64,000 nt of DNA. Origin: JASLDZ01 sp964244065 (GTDB lineage Bacteria > Pseudomonadota > Alphaproteobacteria > Caulobacterales > Caulobacteraceae). Positions 47,857 through 56,370 of this stretch are shown one piece after another (the stretch's first letter is position 1; every line of letters starts with the position of its first letter). A model generated the notes under the pieces. It worked only from the letters and a program-made list of their open reading frames with translations. It was not told where the DNA came from and did not search any database. The stretch is taken from positions 21,811 to 85,810 of the forward strand of contig CAXTHH010000007.1 of assembly GCA_964244065.1 (NCBI GenBank), read 5' to 3'. The position numbers and the translations under genes are program-made.

Positions 47857-50660
47857 CCAACGGTCTCAAGGCCCTGGCGGCGGCGGGCCAGGCCGCCTGG
47901 CTCGACAACCTGGACCGCACCTTCCTGCATGAGGGCGGCCTCAGGAAGCTGGTGGAGGAGGACGGCCTGACCGGCGTCACCTCCAACCCGGCGATCTTCG
48001 AGAAGGCCATGGGCCACGGCGAGGCCTACGACGAGGGCTTCAAGGCCTTCCTGGGCCGCGCCGACGCCAGCGTGCAGGACGTCTACGAGAGCCAGGCGAT
48101 CGCCGACATCAAGACGGCCGCCGCCGACCTGCGCCCCGTCTACGACCGGCTGGGCGGCCGCGACGGCTACGTCAGCCTGGAGGTCTCCCCCTACCTGGCC
48201 GACGGCACGGACGAGACGGTGGAGGAGGCGCGGCGCCTGTGGGCGGCGGTGGGCGAGCCCAACCTGATGGTCAAGGTGCCGGGCACCCGGTCCGGCGTCC
48301 CCGCGATCCGCGCCCTGATCGAGGACGGGATCAACATCAACGTCACCCTGCTGTTCTCGCAGGCGAGCTACCAGGCGGTGGCCGAGGCCTACCTCGCGGG
48401 CCTGGAGGCGCGGGTCGCCAGGGGCGAGCCGGTGGACCGCATCGCCAGCGTGGCCAGCTTCTTCGTCAGCCGCATCGACGCCAAGATCGACAAGGAGATC
48501 GACCGCCGCGTGGAGGCCGGGGACGCCGACGCCGGCGCCCTCAAGGCCATCCGCGGCAAGGTGGCCATCGCGAACGCCAAGCTCGCCTACGCCTGGCACC
48601 AGGAGATGATCGCCTCGCCGCGTTGGAAGGCGCTGGCCGAGAAGGGCGCCATGCCCCAGCGGCTGCTGTGGGCCTCCACGGGCGTGAAGGACAAGGCCTA
48701 CCCCGACACCCTCTACGCCGACGCCCTGATCGGGCCGGATACGGTGGACACCCTGCCCCCCGCGACGCTGGACGCCGTGCGCGACCACGGCGCCGGCCGC
48801 GCCACCCTGACCGAGGGCGTCGAGGAGGCCCGCCACGTGCTGGCCGAGGCCGAGCGCCTGGGCCTCGACCTCGACAAGGTCACCGCCGGCCTCGTGACCG
48901 ACGGCGTGACGCTGTTCGCCGACGCCGCCGACGCGCTGCTGGGCGCGGTGGCCGGCAAGCGCGCCGCCTTCTTGGGCGACCGGCTGGACGGCTTCGACGC
49001 CCGCCTGCCCGCGCCCCTGCAGGAGGCCGTTGACAAGCGCCTGGAGACCGCCCGCGCCGAGGGCTGGCCCCGCCGCCTGTGGAAGGGCGACGCCTCGCTC
49101 TGGACGGGCAAGGACGAGGCCGACTGGTTCGGCTGGCTCGCCGCCGCCCAGGGCACGCAGGTCGAGGCCGAGCGCCTGCGCCGCATCGCCGAGGCCGCCC
49201 GCGCCTACCCCGACGCCGTGCTGCTCGGCATGGGCGGCTCCAGCCTCGGGCCCGAGGTGCTGTCCGAAGTGCTGGGCGGCGACGCCCCCGGCCCGCGCCT
49301 GCACGTGCTGGACAGCACCGACCCCGGCCAGATCTCCGCCGTGGCCAAGGCCATCGACCCCGCGCGCACCTTCTTCATCGTCTCCTCCAAGTCGGGCTCC
49401 ACGCTCGAGCCCGAGCTCCTGCGCGCCTACTTCTGGGAGCTTGCGGGCCGGGACGGCGCCCGCTTCGTGGCCGTCACCGATCCCGGCTCCAAGCTGGAGT
49501 CGGCGGCCAAGGCGGACGGCTACCTCGACATCGTGCCGGGCGACCCGGCCATCGGCGGCCGCTACTCGGTGCTGTCGGCCTTCGGCATGGTCCCCGCCGC
49601 GGTGATGGGGTTGGACGCGCCGGCGCTCTACGAGGCGGCCGCGCCCATGGTCTTCTCCTGCGGCGGCGACTCCCCGCCCAAGGTGAACCCCGGCTTCCAG
49701 CTCGGCGCCGTGCTGGGCGAGGCGGCGCTCGCCGGGCGGAACAAGGTGACCGTCCTGCCCTCTCCCGGCCTCGTGCCCATAGGGGCCTGGCTGGAGCAGC
49801 TGCTGGCCGAGTCCACCGGCAAGGACGGCAAGGGGATCGTGCCCGTGGATCTGGAGCCCGTGGGCGACCCGGCCGTCTACGGCGACGATCGCCTGTTCGT
49901 GCACCTGCACCTCGCCGGCGACACGGACGACGGCCTGCACGCCAGGCTCGACGCCCTGGCCGCCGCCGGCCAGCCGGTGGTGCGCCTGTCCGTCGCCCGC
50001 TGCGAGCAGATCGGCCAGGAGTTCTTCCGCTGGGAGGTCGCCACCGCCGTCGCCGGCGCCATCCTGGGCATCAACGCCTTCGACCAGCCCGACGTGGAGG
50101 CCGCCAAGGTCACCGCCCGCAAGCTGATCGACGCCTACGAGCAGTCCGGCGCCCTCGACCCGGAGACGCCCGTGGCCGAGAGCACCGACTTCGCCCTCTA
50201 TGCGCCGAAGGGCGCCACGGGGGGCCAGGGCGACGCCCCCGCCCTGCTGCGCGACCTCCTGGGCGCCCTCGAGCCGGGCGGCTACTTCGGCGTGCTCGCC
50301 TACGTCGAGCGCGATGCGGCGGCCGCGAAGCTGGTGGCCGAGATGCGCGCCGCCGTCCGCGACGCCACCCGCGCGGCCACCGTGGCCGGCTTCGGCCCGC
50401 GCTTCCTCCACTCCACGGGCCAGGCCTACAAGGGCGGCCCCGCGGGCGGGGTGTTCCTGACGATCACCCGCGACGCCGAGCCCGACCTGCCCGTCCCCGG
50501 CCGCAAGGCCACCTTCGGGAAGGTGCAGCAGGCCCAGGCCCGCGGCGACGCCGAGGTGCTGGCCGAGCGCGGCCGCCGCGTCCTCCGCGCCCACCTGAAG
50601 CCGGGCGGCGGCGGGCTGGCGGCCCTGAAGGATGCGGTCGTGACGGCGGTCTCGGCGTGA
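47853..50660 (+). CDS. Bifunctional transaldolase/glucose-6-phosphate isomerase
   Basis: A 935-residue fusion. Residues 1 to about 360 are transaldolase (TGVTSNPAIFEKAM, the Schiff-base Lys in NLMVKVPGT, NINVTLLFS, ASTGVKDKAY). After a short helix, residues from about 390 are glucose-6-phosphate isomerase (MGGSSLGPEVL, SSKSGSTLEPE, LGAVLGEAAL, and a C-terminal GPAGGVFLTIT region). The fusion is known in some acetic-acid bacteria and Caulobacterales relatives and couples the non-oxidative pentose pathway to glucose/fructose 6-phosphate exchange. It overlaps tkt by four bases. Confidence 0.94.
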   Translation: MTNGLKALAAAGQAAWLDNLDRTFLHEGGLRKLVEEDGLTGVTSNPAIFEKAMGHGEAYDEGFKAFLGRADASVQDVYESQAIADIKTAAADLRPVYDRLGGRDGYVSLEVSPYLADGTDETVEEARRLWAAVGEPNLMVKVPGTRSGVPAIRALIEDGININVTLLFSQASYQAVAEAYLAGLEARVARGEPVDRIASVASFFVSRIDAKIDKEIDRRVEAGDADAGALKAIRGKVAIANAKLAYAWHQEMIASPRWKALAEKGAMPQRLLWASTGVKDKAYPDTLYADALIGPDTVDTLPPATLDAVRDHGAGRATLTEGVEEARHVLAEAERLGLDLDKVTAGLVTDGVTLFADAADALLGAVAGKRAAFLGDRLDGFDARLPAPLQEAVDKRLETARAEGWPRRLWKGDASLWTGKDEADWFGWLAAAQGTQVEAERLRRIAEAARAYPDAVLLGMGGSSLGPEVLSEVLGGDAPGPRLHVLDSTDPGQISAVAKAIDPARTFFIVSSKSGSTLEPELLRAYFWELAGRDGARFVAVTDPGSKLESAAKADGYLDIVPGDPAIGGRYSVLSAFGMVPAAVMGLDAPALYEAAAPMVFSCGGDSPPKVNPGFQLGAVLGEAALAGRNKVTVLPSPGLVPIGAWLEQLLAESTGKDGKGIVPVDLEPVGDPAVYGDDRLFVHLHLAGDTDDGLHARLDALAAAGQPVVRLSVARCEQIGQEFFRWEVATAVAGAILGINAFDQPDVEAAKVTARKLIDAYEQSGALDPETPVAESTDFALYAPKGATGGQGDAPALLRDLLGALEPGGYFGVLAYVERDAAAAKLVAEMRAAVRDATRAATVAGFGPRFLHSTGQAYKGGPAGGVFLTITRDAEPDLPVPGRKATFGKVQQAQARGDAEVLAERGRRVLRAHLKPGGGGLAALKDAVVTAVSA

Positions 50661-50671
50661 CCCGCAGTCCC

Positions 50672-50832
50672 CCCACCTCCCCATGCGACGCATGGGGAGG
50701 TGGCCGCGAAGCGGACGGAGGGGCCGCGCGAGAGCGCGGAAGACGCACCCAAGGCGTGTTCCGCCGGGCTGCGCCCGCCGGCCCCCTCCCCGGCTTCGCC
50801 GGTACTCCCCCATGCGACGCCTGGGGGAGATG
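50672..50832. repeat. Palindromic repeat, family R2, copy b
   Basis: About 160 bases filling the gap between the transaldolase-isomerase and gnd genes. A left hairpin CTCCCCATGCGACGCATGGG, a central GC-rich palindrome and a right hairpin (CTCCCCCATGC with GGGGGAG) match copy a at 16755-16905 almost throughout. The reading frame of gnd stays open through it, but a good AGGAG site places the gnd start after the repeat. Confidence 0.85.
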
Positions 50833-50849
50833 AAGAGGAGCACCAACGC

Positions 50850-51830
50850 ATGAAGATCGCCATGATCGGCCTCGGCCGGATGGGCGCCAACATCTCCCGC
50901 CGGCTGATGCGCGGCGGGCACGAGGTGGTCGGCTTCGACCGGGGCGCGGACGCCGTCGCCAAGCTCGCCGCGGACGGGGCCGAGCCCGCCGGCTCGCTGG
51001 AGGAGGTCGCCGCCAAGCTGGAGGCGGGCGCCCGTATCTTCTGGGTCATGCTGCCCGCCGGCGATCCCACCGAGGACACGATCCGCATCCTCCTGGGCCA
51101 CACCCAGTCGGGGGACGTCATCATCGACGGCGGCAACACCTTCTGGAAGGACGACGTGCGCCGGGCCAGGGCCTGCGCCGAGAAGGGCGTCGGCTACGTG
51201 GACGTGGGCACCTCGGGCGGCGTGTGGGGGCTCGAGCGCGGCTACTGCATGATGATCGGCGGCGACAAGGATGTCGTGGACCGGCTCGACCCGATCTTCG
51301 ACACCCTGGCCCCGGGCTTCGGCACGGTGAGCCGCACGCAGGGCCGGGACCAGGCCGACACCCGGGCCGAGCGCGGCTACATCCACGCGGGGCCGCCGGG
51401 CGCGGGCCACTTCGTGAAGATGGTCCACAACGGCATCGAGTACGGCCTGATGCACGCCTACGCCGAGGGTTTCGACATCCTGAAGGGCCGCGCCTCCGAG
51501 AAGCTGGCCGAAGGCGAGCGCTTCGACATCAACCTGCCCGACGTGGCCGAGGTCTGGCGGCGCGGCAGCGTGATCTCCTCCTGGCTGCTGGACCTCTGCG
51601 CCCTGGAGCTGGCGGGCGACCACACGCTGGAGAAGTTCTCCGGCCGCGTCTCCGACTCCGGGGAAGGCCAGTGGACCCTCGACGCGGCCATGGAGGAGGC
51701 GGTGCCCGCCAACGTCATCGCCGCCGCCCTGTTCGCCCGCTACCGCTCCCGCGTGGAGCACACCTTCGGCGAGAAGCTGCTGGGCGCCATGCGCTTCGGC
51801 TTCGGCGGCCACGTGGAGCTGCCGCAGTGA
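50850..51830 (+). CDS. gnd: 6-phosphogluconate dehydrogenase, short (NAD-type) form
   Basis: A 326-residue enzyme making ribulose 5-phosphate from 6-phosphogluconate. The nucleotide motif GLGRMGANISRRL is at the N-terminus, VIIDGGNTFW and DVGTSGGVWGLERG follow, and the catalytic Lys lies in HFVKMVHNGIEYG. The length, about 140 residues shorter than the classical form, marks the YqeC/GndA short group. The start at 50850 has AGGAG nine bases upstream. It overlaps zwf by four bases. Confidence 0.95.
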   Translation: MKIAMIGLGRMGANISRRLMRGGHEVVGFDRGADAVAKLAADGAEPAGSLEEVAAKLEAGARIFWVMLPAGDPTEDTIRILLGHTQSGDVIIDGGNTFWKDDVRRARACAEKGVGYVDVGTSGGVWGLERGYCMMIGGDKDVVDRLDPIFDTLAPGFGTVSRTQGRDQADTRAERGYIHAGPPGAGHFVKMVHNGIEYGLMHAYAEGFDILKGRASEKLAEGERFDINLPDVAEVWRRGSVISSWLLDLCALELAGDHTLEKFSGRVSDSGEGQWTLDAAMEEAVPANVIAAALFARYRSRVEHTFGEKLLGAMRFGFGGHVELPQ

Positions 51831-53257
51831 AGGCGCAGCGCGCGCCGGCGGCCACCTTCGTCATCTTCGGCGCCCTGGGCGACCTCGCCAAGCGCCTGCT
51901 GGCTCCCGCCATCGCCAACCTGTTCGCCGCCGGCCTGCTGGACGACGCCACCCGCATCGTCGGCGTCAGCCACCACGAGGGCGGCGACGCGGAGCTGGCC
52001 GCCTCCCTGTCCGAGTTCCTGAAGGACGACGCGGCCAAGGCCGACCTGGCCAGGCGCGTGACATACCTGAACGGCGACTTCGGCGACGCCGCCACCTACG
52101 AGGCGCTGAAGGCCGAGGTGAAGGGCGCGGCGGCCTTCTACCTGGCCACGGCGCCCAGCTTCTTCGGCCCGGTGGTGGACGCGCTGGGCGATGCGGGCCT
52201 GCTGGACGAGGCCGACGGCTTCCGACGCGTGGTGATCGAGAAGCCGTTCGGGGCCGACCTGGCCAGCGCCCAGGCGCTGAACGCGCAGATCCTCAAGCGC
52301 GCGGGCGAAGAGCAGATCTACCGGATCGACCACTTCCTCGGCAAGGAGACGGTCCAGAACATCCTGGTCACCCGCTTCGGCAACCAGCTGATGGAGGCGG
52401 TGTGGAACAATCGCTACATCGACCACGTGCAGATCACCGCCGCCGAGGCGGTGGACGTGGGCACGCGCGGCAAGTTCTACGACGCCACGGGCGCGTTGCG
52501 CGACATGACGCCCAACCACCTGTTCCAGCTCCTGGCCATGATCGCCATGGAGCCGCCCACCAGCTTCGGCGCCGAGGCGATCCGCACCGAGAAGGCCAAG
52601 GTCATCGGCGCCGTCCGCCCCGTCCCGCCCGAGGACGCGGTGCGCGGCCGCTTCGAGGCGGGCGAGGTGCAGGGCAAGACCGTCGCTCCCTACCGCCAGA
52701 CGCCTGACGTCGCGCCCGACAGCCGCACCGAGACCTACGCCGCCCTGCGCCTGTGGGTGGACACCTGGCGCTGGTCGGGCACGCCCTTCTACCTGCGCAC
52801 CGGCAAGGCCCTGGCCCGGCGCGACACGGAGATCGTGGTCCAGTTCCGCCCCGCCCCGCTCGCCCTGTTCGAGAGCGCGGACATGGACCGCCCCGCTCCC
52901 AACCGCCTGGTGATCCAGATCCAGCCCGACGAGGGCATCAGCTTCGAGTTCACCGCCAAGGCGCCCGGCCCGGTGCTGGAGACCGCCCCCGTCTCCATGG
53001 ACTTCCGCTACAAGGACCGGTTCGAGATCGGCGGGACCACCGGCTACGAGACCCTGCTCTACGACGTGCTGATCGGCGACCAGACGCTGTTCCAGCGCGC
53101 CGACCAGATCGAGGGCGGCTGGCGCGCCGTGCAGCCGGTGATCGACGCCTGGGCCGAGGCCGGCGAGCCCGAGGCCTACCCGGCCGGGAGCGCCGGGCCG
53201 AAGGGCGCCGACGACCTTTTGGCCCGCGACGGCCGCGCGTGGCACGCGCTGGGATGA
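51827..53257 (+). CDS. zwf: Glucose-6-phosphate 1-dehydrogenase
   Basis: A 476-residue enzyme for the first step of the oxidative pentose and Entner-Doudoroff routes. The nucleotide-binding GALGDLAKRLL, VVIEKPFG and the active-site RIDHFLGKETVQN are all visible. It starts with GTG overlapping the gnd stop (GTGA). No 6-phosphogluconolactonase, edd or eda gene is present in the window. Confidence 0.97.
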   Translation: MKAQRAPAATFVIFGALGDLAKRLLAPAIANLFAAGLLDDATRIVGVSHHEGGDAELAASLSEFLKDDAAKADLARRVTYLNGDFGDAATYEALKAEVKGAAAFYLATAPSFFGPVVDALGDAGLLDEADGFRRVVIEKPFGADLASAQALNAQILKRAGEEQIYRIDHFLGKETVQNILVTRFGNQLMEAVWNNRYIDHVQITAAEAVDVGTRGKFYDATGALRDMTPNHLFQLLAMIAMEPPTSFGAEAIRTEKAKVIGAVRPVPPEDAVRGRFEAGEVQGKTVAPYRQTPDVAPDSRTETYAALRLWVDTWRWSGTPFYLRTGKALARRDTEIVVQFRPAPLALFESADMDRPAPNRLVIQIQPDEGISFEFTAKAPGPVLETAPVSMDFRYKDRFEIGGTTGYETLLYDVLIGDQTLFQRADQIEGGWRAVQPVIDAWAEAGEPEAYPAGSAGPKGADDLLARDGRAWHALG

Positions 53258-54072
53258 GCGGCCGCATCCGCCTGTTCGTCAGCGACATCGACGGCACCCT
53301 GGTCCGCCCCGACAAGAGCCTCGGCCCGCCCGTGGAGGAGGCCTGCCGCCGCCTGCGCGCGGCCGGCGTCCGCCTCGCCCTGATCAGCGCCCGCCCGGTC
53401 AGCGGCATGCTGGAGCTGGTGCGCCGCACGGGCGCCGACGCCCTGTGCGGCGCCTTCAACGGCGGCACGCTGTTCGAGCCCGGGCCAGAGGGGGGCGGCC
53501 GCGTCGTCTCCGCCCGCCACCTCGCCCCCAACGCCGCCCGCCGCGCGCTGGAACTCTTGGACGCGCCCGGCATGTCGCCCTGGCTGTTCGCCGACGGCCG
53601 CTGGTACGCCCTGGACGGCCACGGCCCGCACACGGCCAGCGAGCGTATCACCGCCGCCCAGGAGCCGGTCGTCGTCCCCCGCTTCGACGGCGACCTCCTC
53701 GCTCGCGTGGACAAGCTGGTGGGCGTCGGCGAGGACCGCGACGCCCTGGCCGCCCTGGAGCGCCGCACCGCTGACGCCCTGGGCGCCGACGCCGCCGTCG
53801 CCCGCTCGCAGCCCTACTACCTCGACGTGACCGCCCCCGAGGCCGACAAGGGCCGCGGCGTCGCCGCCATCGCCGAGGCCGCCTGCGTGCCCCTATCCGA
53901 GACCGCGGTCATCGGCGACGGCCGCAACGACATGAAGATGTTCGCCGTCGCGGGGCGCAGCTTCGCCATGGGCCAGGCCTCGGACGAGGTGCGCGCCGCG
54001 GCCACCGAGACCACCGGCTCCGCCGCCGAGGACGGGGTGGCGCAGGCCGTCGACCGCCTGCTCCAGGCGTGA
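53254..54072 (+). CDS. Cof-type HAD-IIB phosphatase
   Basis: A 272-residue HAD phosphatase. Motif I FVSDIDGTLVRPD, motif II LISARP, Lys in ADKGRGVAAI and motif IV VIGDGRNDMKMF are intact. Such enzymes remove phosphate from sugar phosphates or similar metabolites. Its ATG overlaps the zwf stop, so it is the last gene of the sugar-phosphate operon and may clear toxic or stalled sugar phosphates (inference). Confidence 0.9.
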   Translation: MSGRIRLFVSDIDGTLVRPDKSLGPPVEEACRRLRAAGVRLALISARPVSGMLELVRRTGADALCGAFNGGTLFEPGPEGGGRVVSARHLAPNAARRALELLDAPGMSPWLFADGRWYALDGHGPHTASERITAAQEPVVVPRFDGDLLARVDKLVGVGEDRDALAALERRTADALGADAAVARSQPYYLDVTAPEADKGRGVAAIAEAACVPLSETAVIGDGRNDMKMFAVAGRSFAMGQASDEVRAAATETTGSAAEDGVAQAVDRLLQA

Positions 54073-54140
54073 TCCTACGGTCGGCAGGGAGCCGGAAGCT
54101 TCGCCCTGCGTTCCCGGGCATCACGAAGGAGAGCTGAGCC

Positions 54141-54482
54141 ATGGCGAGATCGGCGGAAAAGCGCGGCGAGCAGGAGACGGCGGCCGCGGAGAAGAAGGTC
54201 AAGGCGACGGGCAAGCCCGCCGGCGGCGCCCGCGGCGGCATCACCGCCCCGGTCACCCCCTCGCCCGAACTGGCCGCCATCGTGGGCAAGGACGACCTGC
54301 CCCGCAGCGAGGTGGTGAGCAAGCTCTGGGCCTACATCAAGGAGAACAAGCTCCAGGACGAGAAGGACAAGCGCCAGATCAACCCCGACGACAAGCTGGG
54401 CAAGGTGCTGGGCGCCAAGACCATCAGCATGTTCCAGATGAACAAGCCACTCAGCGCCCACCTCAAGGCCAAGAAGGGCTGA
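54141..54482 (+). CDS. SWIB/MDM2 domain protein
   Basis: A 113-residue protein with a Lys/Ala-rich N-terminus (about 1-35) and a SWIB domain: LAAIVGKDDLPRSEVVSKLWAYIKENKLQDEKDKRQINPDDKLGKVLG, then the ISMFQMNKPLSAHLK end. SWIB proteins are chromatin-associated in eukaryotes and Chlamydia; in proteobacteria they are presumed nucleoid-associated. A GGAG site precedes the ATG. A diverged copy of its last 24 codons lies at 56163-56234. Confidence 0.92.
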   Translation: MARSAEKRGEQETAAAEKKVKATGKPAGGARGGITAPVTPSPELAAIVGKDDLPRSEVVSKLWAYIKENKLQDEKDKRQINPDDKLGKVLGAKTISMFQMNKPLSAHLKAKKG

Positions 54483-54568
54483 TCCGCGGGGGACAGCGGA
54501 TGTGACTGCGAACGCGTGCGCCCTTGCCTGCAGGACGGGGCTCGGGCCACGCGTCAGGAGCTTTGAAC

Positions 54569-55447
54569 GTGCGCATCATCGCTCCCGCGGCCAACGCCCG
54601 CTTCTCCATCGCGGCGGACGGGACGGCACCGACGCTCGTCGCGCAGACCGACGGGGAGGGTCCGCACGAGTGGAGCTGGTCCCTCGCGTGGCTAAGTTTC
54701 CGCAGGTCGGGGCGCGTGCAGACCGCGGACAACCGTCTGGATTTCGCGCCGCTCATCACAAACCTTGGCGGCCGGTTAGAGATCACAGCGCGCACGGTCC
54801 CCGCCGCTCCGACTTTTCGCCCCGGAGCTCCGCCATCCGGGCAGCGGCCGGCGGGCATCGCCGCCGCCGCCGTGCGCGTGCGCATCATCGGTGAGAACCC
54901 GACGCCTCAGCAGGTCAGCGACTATCTCGCCACCAAGCCAAACAGCGATGGCTTCGGCGCCATCATCGCGCACGAAGCCCACAGCCGACACTTCACGGCC
55001 GCGGGTGAACCGATCAAATCCTTCGATAACGGCTACGGCATGTGCCAGCTCACCTCGCCCGCGCCGACGTTCGAGCAGTGCTGGAGCTGGAAGCTGAACG
55101 TGGACGCCGGGCTGGCGCTGTTCGCACAGAAGCGTGCGGCGGCGGTCCGGCACCTCTCGCAGAGCAACCGAACTTACAGCGCCAGCCAGCTCCGGTACGA
55201 GGCGGTCGCCCGATGGAACGGCGGCCCCTACCACACGTGGGATGGTCGGGCCTGGGCCAGGAACCCAGATGTCCTCTGCGACGCCGCCACCGGCAACATC
55301 GGCTGGGACATGACGCTGCCCGCCAACGCCGGCCAGACTGCGCGACAACTGCACGACCGTGACACCGGCTCCTACCGGCGCGGCCGCCGCGACGGCGATC
55401 CCTGGCGATACTCCGGAGTCTGCTATGCCGACGCGATCCTGGGCTAA
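54569..55447 (+). CDS. Putative peptidoglycan-cleaving effector (lysozyme/transglycosylase-like)
   Basis: A 292-residue protein without signal peptide. Residues 1-80 look like a beta-sandwich (Ig-like) domain (IIAPAANARFSIAADG... HEWSWSLAWLSF). Residues 105-225 resemble a lysozyme-type transglycosylase: Glu136 in IIAHEAH is a candidate acid, followed by GYGMCQLT (155-162) in place of the usual GLMQ segment, and ARWNGGPYH (214-222) in place of AYNGG. A Cys/Trp-containing tail follows. GTG 54569 has AGGAG eight bases upstream. The overlapping downstream gene encodes an exported protein, which suits a periplasmic immunity partner. The effector role is inferred; no secretion system gene is nearby. 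Confidence 0.65.
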   Translation: MRIIAPAANARFSIAADGTAPTLVAQTDGEGPHEWSWSLAWLSFRRSGRVQTADNRLDFAPLITNLGGRLEITARTVPAAPTFRPGAPPSGQRPAGIAAAAVRVRIIGENPTPQQVSDYLATKPNSDGFGAIIAHEAHSRHFTAAGEPIKSFDNGYGMCQLTSPAPTFEQCWSWKLNVDAGLALFAQKRAAAVRHLSQSNRTYSASQLRYEAVARWNGGPYHTWDGRAWARNPDVLCDAATGNIGWDMTLPANAGQTARQLHDRDTGSYRRGRRDGDPWRYSGVCYADAILG

Positions 55448-55904
55448 AGATTCCGCGCTGGTCTTCGCGCTGGCCCTGGCGAGCGCCAGTTCGGCCTGCG
55501 CGGCGACGGCGCGCGCGGACCTGGCGCTGCCGGTGGACGGCCGCACGCTGCGGGTTCCCGTGACGCTGGACGCCGCCGCCGTGAACGCGCGCGATCACGA
55601 GGTGCGGGTGTTGGGGGTGCGCCGTGGGTTCGCGCTGGTGGTCGACGGCTACGCCTCGCGAGGTCAGGGCCTGAACCGCTGCCAGGCTGGTCACGAGCGC
55701 TGGGTCCGCTTGATAGACGTCGCTCGGCGGCGCGAACTCTGGAGCAAACTCGCCGAGAGCTGCCTCAAGGACGTCGAGCCCGGGGACCCGATCGCAGCCT
55801 GGAGCGCGGACGGCCGGAGCGCGGCGGTTAACCTGGTGTCCGAGCCTTCGCTGCGCATCAACGTCGGCCCGGAAGGCCAGGTCAGCGCCGCACCGCAGCC
55901 TTGA
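55425..55904 (+). CDS. Exported protein, putative periplasmic immunity partner
   Basis: A 159-residue protein with a clear signal peptide (SALVFALALASASSACAATARA). The mature part is beta-rich, with Cys in NRCQAG and SCLKD. No family recognised. It overlaps the upstream effector gene by 23 bases and has GGAG seven bases before its ATG. Periplasmic location, tight coupling and lack of other role make it a candidate inhibitor of the adjacent wall-degrading protein. This is inference. Confidence 0.6.
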   Translation: MPTRSWAKDSALVFALALASASSACAATARADLALPVDGRTLRVPVTLDAAAVNARDHEVRVLGVRRGFALVVDGYASRGQGLNRCQAGHERWVRLIDVARRRELWSKLAESCLKDVEPGDPIAAWSADGRSAAVNLVSEPSLRINVGPEGQVSAAPQP

Positions 55905-55934
55905 GCCGCCCGTGAGGGTCGCCGCGCTTGAGCC

Positions 55935-56162
55935 TCACACCGCCCCCAGCGTCCGCAGCCGGGCGCGGGGGTGGACCTCGTTCTGGCTCATCACCACCGT
56001 TTGCCCGCGGAAGCGTTCGATCACCGAGCGGACGTAGGGGCGCACCGCCGGGCTGGTGAGGAGCACGGGCGTCTCGCCGCCCGCGGCGGCGCGGTCGAAA
56101 ACGTCACGGACGGCGCGGATGAAGTCGTGCAGGCGGGAGGGGGCGCCAGCGTCTTGTCCTCG
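55935..56162 (-). pseudogene. Relic of the flhA 3' end
   Basis: This segment matches, on the minus strand, the last roughly 75 codons of flhA (58167-58395), including the stop codon after LRTLGAV. A run of 65 identical bases (56005-56069 against 58237-58301) and scattered substitutions show a diverged copy, not an identical duplicate. It has no start and cannot be functional. It breaks off at a junction with a SWIB fragment. Confidence 0.88.
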
Positions 56163-56234
56163 GCGGCCAAGACCATAAGCATGTTCCAGATGAACAAGCC
56201 GCTGAGCGCGCAGCTGACGGCGAAGAAGGTCTGA
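56163..56234 (+). pseudogene. Relic of the SWIB gene 3' end
   Basis: The last 24 codons of a SWIB gene, KTISMFQMNKPLSAQLTAKKV with stop, lacking the rest of the gene. Several third-position differences from the intact gene at 54141-54482 indicate origin in a relative. It adjoins the flhA relic directly. Confidence 0.85.
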
Positions 56235-56370
56235 AGACGGCGGGGTGAGGACAGAGCCTTAAGGCGCCGGGGGTGGAGGCGGCTCGGCAGCCGCTCACGC
56301 CCTCGCAACCCGCGAACTTATCCCCGCTCGCCGGGGCGGCCCGATCATGGCGACTCGCCAGGAGCCCGCC

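Noticed and set aside
50700..50849. Upstream extension of gnd through repeat R2b
   Set aside because: The frame is open, but the residues come from the palindromic repeat and an AGGAG site sits correctly before ATG 50850, which opens the nucleotide-binding motif.
47715..51812. Very long minus-strand open frame opposite transaldolase-isomerase and gnd
   Set aside because: Antisense shadow of strongly conserved enzymes; composition is His/Gly/Ala/Val-rich and domain-free.
55971..56234. Short plus-strand frame ending in the SWIB-like peptide
   Set aside because: Its first part is the antisense of an flhA fragment and its last part a SWIB tail. It is a junction of two relics, not a gene.
56105..56240. 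Phage-type attachment site at the relic junction
   Set aside because: No integrase or short exact direct repeats flank the cassettes; the repeated parts are diverged gene ends, which fits homologous recombination better.
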